From Chloroflexota bacterium (lineage in GTDB: Bacteria; Chloroflexota; Anaerolineae; DUEN01): DNA of 46,073 bases. Shown here in pieces: positions 1 through 7,819 of the stretch (positions are counted from its first letter, which is position 1; every line of letters starts with the position of its first letter). The notes below the pieces were generated by a model, which was not told the origin of the DNA, did not search any database, and saw only the letters and a list, made by a program, of their open reading frames with translations. Where the stretch lies: contig JAADGJ010000019.1 in NCBI GenBank assembly GCA_013152435.1, positions 1 to 46,073 of the forward strand, written 5' to 3'. A program made the translations under genes and the position numbers.

Positions 1-183
1 GGGATGAGGGCCGTTTTCCCTCGGTCGATGATCAGGGGAATGTCTTGCGTCGGGCGACACGCGGGGTGTTCCTACCACCCCGATTTCCATCGCTGACTTT
101 GAAAAAGCCCCGCCGGGAGTAACGGTTCACCGGTGGGGTCGTTGGTGCCGGGATATTCCCTTGCACCCACGGCGCGGCCGAAT

Positions 184-212
184 TTGAGATTTCGCCTGAC
201 CTGGTGTAAGAT
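184..212 (+). promoter_or_regulatory. Sigma70-type promoter for rplI
   Basis: The -35 box TTGAGA (184-189) and the -10 box TAAGAT (207-212) are separated by 17 bases. Transcription would start near 219 and give a leader of about 110 nt before rplI. The rest of 1-327 shows no convincing gene. It holds small inverted repeats (for example 62-82, stem CGGGGTG/CACCCCG) that may belong to a gene off the left edge. Confidence 0.6.
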
Positions 213-327
213 GGGGTGCCATGCCCTTGTGCACGGCGATCGTCTCTCACGGTTTTTACGAGGCTTTGAGTCCTGCGTGCTCGGACGCGAAGGTCGTTTA
301 TCACGCCACGAGGAGGTTAGGCTCCTA

Positions 328-846
328 ATGAAAGTCATGTTGACCCAGGATATAGAGGGATTGGGACAGGCTGGTGAGATCAAGGAAGTCGCTGGGGGAT
401 ACGCGCGCCATTATCTGATCCCGCGGGGGTTGGCCCTCCCGGCCACCAAGGGGGTGCGCAAGCAGGCTGCGGCCATCCGTGAGGCCGCGGAGCGCCGTCG
501 GGCTCGGGAGATGAATGAGGCGCAGGCGCTGGCGGAGAAGCTGAACGCGCTCACGCTTCGGTTCACCGCCCGGGCGGGCGAAAGCGATCGCCTGTATGGC
601 TCCATCACCTCCTCGGACATCGCGGAGGCCATCGAGCGAGAGGTCGGACAGGCCGTCGATCGGCGGCACATTGAGCTGGAGCGCCCGATCCGCCAGCTGG
701 GCACCCATCAGGTCTCCATCCGCCTGATGTCCAACGTGACCGCCCAGGTGACGGTCGTCGTTGAGCGCGAGGGCGGTGAGGAGGCGGAGCAGTCTGAGGA
801 ACAGGAGAAGCAGGAACAGCAAGAACAACAGGCCGAGGAGGCCTGA
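328..846 (+). CDS. rplI: 50S ribosomal protein L9
   Basis: L9 of the large ribosomal subunit, which binds 23S rRNA near the L1 stalk base and helps maintain reading frame. The 172-residue product begins MKVMLTQDIEGLG and continues KEVAGGYARHYLIPRGLA, the N-terminal L9 signature. The connecting helix and the C-terminal L9 domain follow. The family is usually about 148-150 residues; the extra length is a Glu/Gln-rich tail from about residue 150 to the end. The ATG at 328 was chosen because AGGAGGT lies at 311-317 and the L9 signature begins at once; the reading frame stays open far upstream but that part is not L9-like. The gene stands alone here, without rpsR or ssb, with its own promoter and terminator. 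Confidence 0.97.
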   Translation: MKVMLTQDIEGLGQAGEIKEVAGGYARHYLIPRGLALPATKGVRKQAAAIREAAERRRAREMNEAQALAEKLNALTLRFTARAGESDRLYGSITSSDIAEAIEREVGQAVDRRHIELERPIRQLGTHQVSIRLMSNVTAQVTVVVEREGGEEAEQSEEQEKQEQQEQQAEEA

Positions 847-870
847 TTCACGGGCGGCTCTCAACGGGAA

Positions 871-897
871 GCGCCTCTCTCAGGAGAGGCGCTTTTG
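871..897 (+). terminator. Rho-independent terminator after rplI
   Basis: A perfect 9-bp stem GCGCCTCTC (871-879) / GAGAGGCGC (884-892) with a TCAG loop is followed by TTTT. It lies 24 nt past the rplI stop, in the gap before the convergent glycosyltransferase gene. Confidence 0.9.
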
Positions 898-992
898 CTT
901 TCGCCCATATTGGCCATGTGCAACGAGGGCGGGGCGTACGGCGCCGTCGCGTTCCTGCAACCCGGCATCCAGGAGAGCGATGCTCGGCGGCT

Positions 993-2972
993 TTATGGAG
1001 CCTCCAGTTTGTCCGGCTGGGGATACGGCGTGATGGGCAGGGGCATCACGATGAGATTCTGGAAGCCGCCGCCCGGCAGCGAGCGGTAAATGACGATCGC
1101 CAACCCATCGGGAGGGGGATTGGGGGTCTTCGGCACCTCGTAATCGTCACGCACGATCTCGCCGGGGAACCAACGGGTGGTCGGGTAGGTGCCCTGAACC
1201 GGGTGCACCCGGTCGCTCTGCACGAGCCGGCCGTTGTCGAAGATGAGGGCATCCTGGCGGGTGGGACGCAGCGAGATGGACCAGTCATGCCGGATGGGCG
1301 CCATGGCCTCCCAATAGAGTCGGATGCGCGGGCCGGGGTAGAAGCGACGGGGGAGCGCCGGGTGGATCTTCGGCTGCGGGCGGTCGATCCCCATCAGCAT
1401 CAGGCCGTCCCCCAAAGGCATGTACAGGGGGACCTCCAGCGTCGAGCACTCCGGGCACTCCATCTGCGGTTCCGTGCGCACCTCGATCAGGGTCAGCCCG
1501 GCCGACGAGAAGCGAGCGTCCGGCAGCACCTCCGCCTGGACGATGGGGATGGCCTCCACCGTGCTGAGGAGAAGGTGCCCCGCGGCCAGCGCCTCCCGGG
1601 CCTCCGCGGCGCCACTGGGTTGCAGGTCCGGCCGCACACCCCAGATCTGCGTCAGGTAGTCCAGCGCCAGCAGCTGGTCTAGCGTGCCGAGGATCGCCGC
1701 GTCGGCGGGGGGATCGTCCGCGATGATGCGCCAGCCCGGGTCGAGCCCCACATCCCCCGGCCGATTGGAGGAGTCGGCGCCAGGCAGGCTGAGGGTGAAC
1801 CGATAGCCGACCAGCACGCATAGCGCCAGGATGGTGGCAACTTGCAGGGCCTGGCGGACTCTTCCCCGTCCAAGCTGCCAGACCTCGGTGGCCGCCATGG
1901 CGAGGCCCAGCACGATCAGCGGATAGGCCGGCATGATCACCTGATACCAGTTGCCCAGGCGATCGATGAAACAGAAGGCGAGGTAGATGACCAGCGTGCT
2001 GTAGATCAGCGTAGCCCGACGGCGCCCCAGCCGGGAGATGCCCCACAGGCCGACCAGGAGCACTGGCCACGTCAGCTCCCGCCATATCAACGCGGGGAAC
2101 TCGTCCGTCCATAGGGGGAGGAGGCTCCACGTCAGCTCATCACGTCCCTGCCGGGTGCTCACGAACGACCAGAACCATTGCCATGTGCTCTCCCATTGGC
2201 CGACGCCACGCCATTCGGGATGCTGGGCGCCGCGCACGTATACGTAGATGTAGCTCAGGAGAGGCAGCGCACACAGCCCGGCGGCCTTCGCGATGAACCG
2301 GGGGCGGCGTACCAGGTCGGGACGGCGGGTCAACACGAACCACAGGATCGGCGGCACGACGAACAGCACCGTTACCATGTGGGCCAGCCCGATCCCCGTC
2401 AGGAGGGCCAGTGCCAGCAGGTAAGGCTCGCCATCCCGGCCGCGTGACTGGGCTGCCTCCCAGCGGAAGGCCAGCCAGATCATGAGCAGGGTCTGCGCGA
2501 CGGCCGACGTATACTGCTCGGTGGTCGTCGCATAGTACCAGAAGAAATACGTCACGGCGTAGAAGGCGGTGCACAGCTCCGCGATGATCCAGCGGCCGTC
2601 GGTGACGTCGATCAGGAGCCGGTATAGCAGCCACAGGGCGAGCAGGGCCCACAGGGTGGAGTAGCTGGAGAGGATGCGGATCGGGTTGCTGTACGGGCCC
2701 AGCAGTAGGCGGCCCAGACGGAACCAGACCCAGCCCCCCATGGTGTATAGGGGATAACCGGGCGCGTTGGATGGCCGCGCCTGGACCTGTGCGTACTGGT
2801 GGGTGATGAGATCTCCGCCGCGCAGCTCCTCTGGCTGAAGCCCATCATCCAGGGTCCACAGGTACAGCGCGAGCGCGGCGAGGATGAGCAGCACTCCGAC
2901 CCACCGGGTGGTGTATTGTGGCCAAAGGCGGGTGAAGGCGAACCGTCGCAATCGCAGGCTGGAGGGTGTCAT
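993..2972 (-). CDS. DUF2723-type membrane glycosyltransferase (GT-C fold)
   Basis: A 659-residue polytopic membrane protein, probably a GT-C glycosyltransferase that uses a polyprenyl-phosphate sugar donor outside the membrane; acceptor unknown. The N-terminal part has a first hydrophobic helix, then the DUF2723-like stretch with SNAPGYPLYT around residues 70-80, many hydrophobic segments up to about residue 400, and a soluble C-terminal domain of about 230 residues. An in-frame ATG at 3020 exists, but it lies upstream of the -35 box, so the ATG at 2972 is preferred. That ATG sits only 10 nt after a strong -10 box, which predicts an almost leaderless mRNA with no Shine-Dalgarno sequence. Assignment to DUF2723 is by motif recall; a PMT-like GT-C enzyme is the alternative. 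Confidence 0.8.
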   Translation of the reverse strand: MTPSSLRLRRFAFTRLWPQYTTRWVGVLLILAALALYLWTLDDGLQPEELRGGDLITHQYAQVQARPSNAPGYPLYTMGGWVWFRLGRLLLGPYSNPIRILSSYSTLWALLALWLLYRLLIDVTDGRWIIAELCTAFYAVTYFFWYYATTTEQYTSAVAQTLLMIWLAFRWEAAQSRGRDGEPYLLALALLTGIGLAHMVTVLFVVPPILWFVLTRRPDLVRRPRFIAKAAGLCALPLLSYIYVYVRGAQHPEWRGVGQWESTWQWFWSFVSTRQGRDELTWSLLPLWTDEFPALIWRELTWPVLLVGLWGISRLGRRRATLIYSTLVIYLAFCFIDRLGNWYQVIMPAYPLIVLGLAMAATEVWQLGRGRVRQALQVATILALCVLVGYRFTLSLPGADSSNRPGDVGLDPGWRIIADDPPADAAILGTLDQLLALDYLTQIWGVRPDLQPSGAAEAREALAAGHLLLSTVEAIPIVQAEVLPDARFSSAGLTLIEVRTEPQMECPECSTLEVPLYMPLGDGLMLMGIDRPQPKIHPALPRRFYPGPRIRLYWEAMAPIRHDWSISLRPTRQDALIFDNGRLVQSDRVHPVQGTYPTTRWFPGEIVRDDYEVPKTPNPPPDGLAIVIYRSLPGGGFQNLIVMPLPITPYPQPDKLEAP

Positions 2973-2982
2973 CTCGACGTTC

Positions 2983-3011
2983 ACTATAGCATAATCCGAC
3001 ACACGTGCCAA
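2983..3011 (-). promoter_or_regulatory. Extended -10 promoter giving a near-leaderless mRNA
   Basis: On the minus strand TTGGCA (3011-3006), 17 bases, then TATAGT (2988-2983) preceded by TGC (extended -10). The ATG at 2972 starts 10 nt after the -10 box, so the transcript start falls within a few bases of the start codon. Confidence 0.75.
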
Positions 3012-3167
3012 GTGGCACAACGCCGCGATGATGTGCCCGGAGCGGGGCGGAAGCGGCGGCAGCTTCGAGTGGCACGAAAGAGATCATTCGTGTATCCTAT
3101 TGGAGAGAGCTTCCGGGGGGAAAGACCTGGCGGTGGGCTGCTGGTAGTGCCACGTCGCCGGGGATCT

Positions 3168-3360
3168 CAGAGCGTGTCTGAGAATCGAACCGATAAGGTG
3201 TCTGAGGGACTCCCTCTGTTCCTGCCTTTCCCGGCCCTTTCCGCAGGGATCTGGGCCGAGGCTGGGCAGGTCGAAGACGGGAGAAGGACTTTTTCCGGAG
3301 GGATTCGCCCCTCCGGGCCTCTCCATGGCAGAAGCAACGGCATTTCTCAGACACACTCTC
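3168..3360. repeat. Hairpin-rich intergenic repeat with inverted termini, copy 1
   Basis: The element is bounded by inverted ends: GTGTCTGAGAA at 3174-3184 and TTCTCAGACAC at 3344-3354, with similarity extending to 3168 and 3360. Inside are a stem CCTGCC (3221-3226) / GGGCAGG (3264-3270) with nested GGCCC/GGGCC, and a hairpin CCGGAGGG (3295-3302) / CCCTCCGG (3309-3316) after a T-run. Related copies lie at 17966-18209, 22545-22724 and 46012 to the right edge. It fills most of the gap 2973-3387, which has no gene. No transposase is encoded. Confidence 0.85.
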
Positions 3361-3387
3361 AGAGCCATCACGAGGAGTCGAGGCGAG

Positions 3388-4500
3388 ATGGATTCACGAG
3401 AGCTGGTGCACAACCTGCTGACCGGCGGCGACTACGATCGTGTGGGCCTCTTCGATCACTTCTGGCCTGAGACGCCGGAGGGATGGGTCCGGGACGGGTA
3501 TCCGACCCGCGTCGTGGTTGAGGATGGCCGTGAGGAGGTCAAGCCGGAGGAGCCTCATCGGCACTTCGATTTCGATATGTATCCCTGCGGCGGGTGGTTC
3601 GACGTGTATCCACTGCGCGGGTACGAGGAGGTGCTGGAGGAGACCGACGAGTGGATCGTGAAGCGGAACGGCGCCGGCGCGGCGCTCAAGTATTGGAAGC
3701 ATAAGTCAGGCACCCCGGAACACATCGATTTCCTGATGACCAGCCGTGCGGTTTGGGAGCGTGACTATCGGCCTCACCTCTTGCAGGTGGATTGGGAACG
3801 GCTCAAGCTCGATGAGAATCGGGAGGCCTTCACGGAGGCGCGGGCCGCGCATAAGTGGGCCTTCTATGGGCACATGTTCGTGTGGGAGACCATGCGACAG
3901 AGCATGGGGGATTACATCATGTACCAGAGCCTGGCCCTGGACCCCGGCTGGATCCACGATTTCAATCGCGTCTACACCGACTTCTTCAAGGCCCACTTTC
4001 AGGCGCTCTTTGACGAGGTGGGCTTGCCTGATGGGATCTGGGTTTATGAGGACCTGGGGTATCGGAACGGCCTGTTCGCCTCTCCCAGGATGTTGCGGGA
4101 TCTCGTCCTCCCTTACTTTGCCGAGCTGGTGGATTTCTTTCACGGATATGGGCTTTCGGTGGTGCTGCACTCCTGTGGCAATATCACCGAGGCGTTGCCG
4201 CTCATCGTGGAGGCCGGATTCGACGCCTTGAACCCGATGGAGGTCAAGGCCGGGTGTGATCTGCTCGCCTTCGCCGAGCAGTACGGGGATAAGCTGGCCT
4301 TCGTCGGCGGGCTGGACGTGCGCATCCTGGAGACGAACGATCGGGATGTGATCCGGCGCGGGGTGTCCGATCTGATCGAGGGGATGAAGGCCCGGGGGGC
4401 TCGCTACATCTTCGGGACCGACCACTCGGTGACGCCGTTGGTGACATATGACAGCTATCGGTATGCCGTGGACGTGTATCGGCAGCACATGATGTATTGA
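3388..4500 (+). CDS. Uroporphyrinogen decarboxylase-fold (MtaA-like) protein
   Basis: A 370-residue cytoplasmic protein with the URO-D/MtaA fold. The motif HSCGN (about residue 261) matches the HxCG metal-binding motif of cobamide-dependent methyltransferases of the MtaA/CmuA group better than heme-pathway HemE. Near the C-terminus, where such enzymes usually have a third Cys ligand, this protein reads GTDHSVTP, so Cys is replaced. The start was placed at ATG 3388 because the in-frame upstream extension from 3325 lies inside a dispersed repeat. A weak GGAG lies at 3373. murI follows after 9 nt, so the two are probably co-transcribed. The substrate is unknown. A second, distant URO-D-like gene lies at 15629, and a B12 region lies further right. 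Confidence 0.8.
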   Translation: MDSRELVHNLLTGGDYDRVGLFDHFWPETPEGWVRDGYPTRVVVEDGREEVKPEEPHRHFDFDMYPCGGWFDVYPLRGYEEVLEETDEWIVKRNGAGAALKYWKHKSGTPEHIDFLMTSRAVWERDYRPHLLQVDWERLKLDENREAFTEARAAHKWAFYGHMFVWETMRQSMGDYIMYQSLALDPGWIHDFNRVYTDFFKAHFQALFDEVGLPDGIWVYEDLGYRNGLFASPRMLRDLVLPYFAELVDFFHGYGLSVVLHSCGNITEALPLIVEAGFDALNPMEVKAGCDLLAFAEQYGDKLAFVGGLDVRILETNDRDVIRRGVSDLIEGMKARGARYIFGTDHSVTPLVTYDSYRYAVDVYRQHMMY

Positions 4501-4509
4501 TCTCCCCCC

Positions 4510-5361
4510 ATGATCACGAGTGGCAAAGGCAGGGGCCGCTGGATCGGCCTCTTCGATTCGGGGGTCGGCGGGTTGTCCGTCTGGCGAGAGGTGGCCCGAG
4601 AGCTGCCCGGCCAGCCGCTGCTCTATTTGGCGGACCAGGCGCATTGCCCGTACGGCGTGCGGCCATTAGAGGAGATCCGGCGCATCGTGCAGGCGGTGGT
4701 GCAGTGGCTGGTCGATCAGGGGGCGGAGGTGATCGTTGTGGCGTGCAACACGGCCTCCGCGGCCGCCCTTTACCACCTGCGCGAGCGCTTCTCCGTCCCC
4801 ATCGTCGGCATGGAGCCCGCGATCAAGCCCGCGGTGCTGCGCACGCGCAGCGGCCGGGTGGGCGTCCTGGCCACGCCGGGGACCTTCGCCGGGGAGCCAT
4901 ACGCCCGGCTGTTGGCCCGCTATGCCCGGGGCGCAGAGGTCATCGCCCAGCCCTGCCCGGACTGGGTCGAGCATGTGGAGTCTGGGCGGATGGAGGATCC
5001 CATCACGGCCGAGTTGGTGGAGCGGTATGTGCGGCCGTTATGCGCCGCTGGCGTGGATGAGCTGGTGCTGGGGTGCACGCACTACTCGTTTCTGCGGCCG
5101 TGGATCGAGCGGGCGGCCGGGCCCAGTGTGGATGTGATCGATCCCGCCCCGGCGGTGGCGCGACAGACGCGGCGGGTAAGCGCGGGGATCGGCCTGGCGC
5201 CTGGGGATCGGCCGGCCGCCTATCGGTTCGTGACGACGGGGGAGCCGAGGCGTTTCGAGGAGCAATTGCGGCGACTGGTCGGCTGGGCGGGGGAGGCGGA
5301 GGCGGCTCGCTGGCGCGATGGGCGCATTTTATCCCCAGTTATCCCAGATAAACCCAAATAA
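4510..5361 (+). CDS. murI: Glutamate racemase
   Basis: Converts L-glutamate to D-glutamate for peptidoglycan in the cytoplasm. The 283-residue protein shows the family signatures: FDSGVGG (residues 15-21), the CPYG segment (46-49), the first catalytic Cys in ACNTAS (C79) and the second in GCTHYSFL (C189). The length is typical. It starts 9 nt after the preceding gene and has no good Shine-Dalgarno, which suggests translation after coupling or a weak start. The last ten or so codons (…IPDKPK) run into the left arm of the phased CCCAA/TTGGG repeat at 5331-5452, so the C-terminal residues are repeat-derived. Confidence 0.95.
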   Translation: MITSGKGRGRWIGLFDSGVGGLSVWREVARELPGQPLLYLADQAHCPYGVRPLEEIRRIVQAVVQWLVDQGAEVIVVACNTASAAALYHLRERFSVPIVGMEPAIKPAVLRTRSGRVGVLATPGTFAGEPYARLLARYARGAEVIAQPCPDWVEHVESGRMEDPITAELVERYVRPLCAAGVDELVLGCTHYSFLRPWIERAAGPSVDVIDPAPAVARQTRRVSAGIGLAPGDRPAAYRFVTTGEPRRFEEQLRRLVGWAGEAEAARWRDGRILSPVIPDKPK

Positions 5362-5452
5362 CCCAAGCGTTAACCCAAATATCCCAAAGTGATCTTGGGA
5401 TATTCTTGGGATACTTGGGTTAACTTGCGATATCTTGCGATATTTTTGGGTT
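5331..5452. repeat. Helically phased CCCAA / TTGGG palindromic array
   Basis: Six CCC triplets begin near 5333, 5343, 5353, 5362, 5374 and 5383. Their mirror units follow near 5397, 5408, 5417, 5427, 5437 and 5448 (GGG, or GCG in two). Spacing is 9-12 bases, close to one helical turn. The two arms form an imperfect hairpin centred at about 5390, with perfect blocks TATCCCAA/TTGGGATA and GTTAACCCA/TGGGTTAAC. It occupies the gap between murI and the convergent GAF gene and enters the 3' end of murI. It may act as a bidirectional terminator or bind a protein. Confidence 0.8.
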
Positions 5453-5460
5453 TTCCGCGC

Positions 5461-6516
5461 TCAGGATAGCGTGAGAAAGCGATACCAGCCAGCCCAATCC
5501 TCGCGTGCGGCCTCGTAGCGCTCGTTGAGCGCCTCGTGCAGGCGGGCGTTCTCGATGGCGATGGCCCCCAGATCGGCGATAGCCTCCAGGAACTCCACCT
5601 CCTCCTCGCTGAAGCGGTGCGGCTGGGCGGAGTAGGCGCGCAGCACGCCGATGATCTGATCCTGCACCTTGAGGGGGACTGCCAACACGGAGCGGATGCC
5701 CTCCCGCGCGGCCTCCTCCGGGTACTGGAATCCTACCTCCCGCTCCACGTCGTAGATCATGGCGGGCTTGCCCTGGAGCACCTCACGGTCGATGGGGCTT
5801 TCCTTGATCCAGATGTCCCCCTTCTTCAGGTAGCGCTCGCTCAGCCCTTCGGCCGCAACCAGGTGCAGCCGACGCTTACGAGGGCCCAATAGCCGGATAG
5901 AGGCCGCCTTGCAGTTCACCTCCTCGATCACATTGCGCAACAGGGCCTTGAGCACCTCGTTCAGCTTGAGGCTGGAGTTCACCTCGGAGGCGATGGTGTG
6001 CATCGCGCGGTACAGATGGGCATTGCGGATGGCTCGGGCGGCCAGGTTGGCCACGGCGCCTACCAGCAGTTGCTCGTCCTGGGTGAAGTGATGAGGTTCG
6101 GCCGTGTATACTCGCAGCACGCCCAAGTTGCGGTCCTGGATGCGGAGCGGGACGGCCAGGACGGAACGGATGCCCTCGGCACGGGCCTCATCGGGGTACT
6201 GCAGGCCGCCGTCATGCACGATGTCGTGCAGGGCCACCGCGTTGCCTCTGAGCACCTCACGATCGATAGGGCTGTGAGCGACCTCGACGGGCCCCTTGGC
6301 CAGATAGCGCTCGCTGAGCCCCACGGCCGCCTCCATCTCCAGCGTCTGGCGCTCCTGATCCAGCAGCCGGATCGATGCCGCTTTGTATCCCAGTTCGCGC
6401 ACGATCGTCTCCAGCATGCGTTGCAGGAGCTCCTGCCGCCCGTAGCTGGCGTTCATCGCCTTGGCGATGTTATAGAAGGCCCGGATCGCCCGGTGAACCA
6501 GTTTTTCTTCGTTCAT
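5461..6516 (-). CDS. Tandem double-GAF domain protein
   Basis: A 351-residue cytoplasmic protein made of two GAF sensor domains (about residues 10-170 and 175-340) and nothing else: no kinase, GGDEF, HD or HTH output is visible. Both domains carry the same phrases: LSERYL-KG, SPIDREVL-G, YP-EA--EGIRSVLAVPL and GVLR-Y-A-PH-F, which points to an internal duplication. GAF domains bind small ligands or serve as dimerisation sensors; the ligand here is unknown. The ATG at 6516 has GGAGG 10 nt upstream; an in-frame GTG at 6519 is the alternative. It lies 20 nt downstream of the DUF1634 gene and is probably its operon partner. Confidence 0.85.
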   Translation of the reverse strand: MNEEKLVHRAIRAFYNIAKAMNASYGRQELLQRMLETIVRELGYKAASIRLLDQERQTLEMEAAVGLSERYLAKGPVEVAHSPIDREVLRGNAVALHDIVHDGGLQYPDEARAEGIRSVLAVPLRIQDRNLGVLRVYTAEPHHFTQDEQLLVGAVANLAARAIRNAHLYRAMHTIASEVNSSLKLNEVLKALLRNVIEEVNCKAASIRLLGPRKRRLHLVAAEGLSERYLKKGDIWIKESPIDREVLQGKPAMIYDVEREVGFQYPEEAAREGIRSVLAVPLKVQDQIIGVLRAYSAQPHRFSEEEVEFLEAIADLGAIAIENARLHEALNERYEAAREDWAGWYRFLTLS

Positions 6517-6535
6517 CACTTATCATCCTCCCGCT

Positions 6536-6940
6536 TCATCCGACCCACAGGCTGGCGAACATCACGGCCAGTACGATCACCGTCACCCCGACGAACGCCC
6601 AATCACCCTGGCGAGCCAGGCCGATCGCCACGCCGATCAACCGGACGACGGGGGACGTGATCAGCACGATCAGGCCCAGGGAGAAAAGAAGGCTGGGCCC
6701 ATGGGCATGGGGCAGGTCGGCGAGCGGCACCACATCGTGAACGGGGGGGAAGCCTGCGAGGGCCTGCCATATCGCGCCGGCGATGAACAGCACGGCGCTT
6801 ATGATGAGGGTGATCATCAGCAGTCGTTGTACGATGCGGTCTGTCTGCCGCGTACTGCCCATCGCCTCCAGTGCGGCCTCATCCTCTTCACTGATGTCGG
6901 CCGCGTCGGGGATGAGCGTGCTATAGTCTCGCTCCTTCAT
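6536..6940 (-). CDS. DUF1634 family membrane protein
   Basis: A 134-residue protein with an acidic N-terminal segment of about 35 residues followed by three predicted membrane helices (about residues 42-65, 82-102 and 112-133). DUF1634 proteins typically sit beside TauE/SafE permeases, as here, and probably act as a small subunit. The start at 6940 overlaps the stop of the permease gene as ATGA, indicating translational coupling; an earlier in-frame ATG at 6958 would overlap the permease by 22 nt. Function not established. Confidence 0.8.
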   Translation of the reverse strand: MKERDYSTLIPDAADISEEDEAALEAMGSTRQTDRIVQRLLMITLIISAVLFIAGAIWQALAGFPPVHDVVPLADLPHAHGPSLLFSLGLIVLITSPVVRLIGVAIGLARQGDWAFVGVTVIVLAVMFASLWVG

Positions 6941-7740
6941 CCCGTGATCGCCTTCCATGCCATCTGAATCGCGAATATGACGAGCAGGACCTGGAACATG
7001 CGCTTGAGCGTCAGGGAGCGGGCTCGCCCCCCGAGGCGGGAGCCCAACTGGGCCCCGATCAGCACGCCCAATGCTGTGGGGACCGCCACCTGGGGATCGA
7101 TCAGGTCTTGCACGTAGTACACCATCGCGCTGGTGGCGGCCGTCACGCCGACCATGAAATTGGACGTCGCGATGGCGGCCTTTAACGGGGCGCCCATGAC
7201 GACGCTCATGATGGGAACTTTGACAACACCTCCTCCGATGCCCAGCAGGCCGGAGAGATTCCCGGCGATGAAGGCTGCTCCCAGGCCGAGGGGGAGATTC
7301 CGAACGCCATACCGCACCAGCTTCCCCGTGAATGGGTCCTTGTAGACGGTATCGAACAGCCCTGTCGGGCGGGAGATGGCCTCGTCGCGAGGGATTTGGC
7401 GCATGCTGTACATGACGAACAACAGAAGGACGGCGAACAGGCCATGCAGGACGCGAGGGCTCAGCAGGGCTGCGGTGAGCCCGCCCGTCAGAGCGCCCAG
7501 AGTAGTGGTGATCTCCAACACCATGCCCAACTTGGTATGGGTGAGGCTGCGTCCGGCGTACACTGCTCCTGCCGCCGTGGAGGTGGCGATCACGCTCACC
7601 AGGCTGGCGCCGATGGCCACCTTGATGGGAATGTGGAAGAAGACGGTTAGCAAAGGGATGATGAGGACCCCGCCGCCGATACCCAGCAGGGCCCCCAGGG
7701 CGCCGACGATGATCGCGATCAGGAACAGGACCAAGAACAT
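6937..7740 (-). CDS. TauE/SafE family sulfite/organosulfur exporter-like permease
   Basis: A 267-residue membrane protein of the TauE/SafE family (PF01925), whose members move sulfite, sulfoacetate or other organic anions. Two inverted halves each carry the family GIGGG motif (residues 20-24 and 167-171). The start has GGGAGAA 6 nt upstream. It is coupled to the DUF1634 gene by a 4-nt overlap. The transported substrate cannot be deduced from the sequence. Confidence 0.88.
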   Translation of the reverse strand: MFLVLFLIAIIVGALGALLGIGGGVLIIPLLTVFFHIPIKVAIGASLVSVIATSTAAGAVYAGRSLTHTKLGMVLEITTTLGALTGGLTAALLSPRVLHGLFAVLLLFVMYSMRQIPRDEAISRPTGLFDTVYKDPFTGKLVRYGVRNLPLGLGAAFIAGNLSGLLGIGGGVVKVPIMSVVMGAPLKAAIATSNFMVGVTAATSAMVYYVQDLIDPQVAVPTALGVLIGAQLGSRLGGRARSLTLKRMFQVLLVIFAIQMAWKAITG

Positions 7741-7819
7741 GCCGTTCTCCCGTGCTGGGGCTTGTTTCGTATGGGAAGCGTCGTAGGGCCGTGAGTGGAT
7801 GATGCCACTGCGGCGAGCG

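Noticed and set aside
62-82. Inverted repeat CGGGGTG/CACCCCG as a terminator of an upstream gene
   Set aside because: There is no T-run and no gene visible to its left in the window; left as unassigned.
3325-3387. N-terminal extension of the URO-D-like protein
   Set aside because: It lies within the repeat's right end; family alignment starts at 3388.
5331-5452. CRISPR array candidate
   Set aside because: Units are only about 10 bp with no spacers of constant length and the array is palindromic; no cas genes are present.
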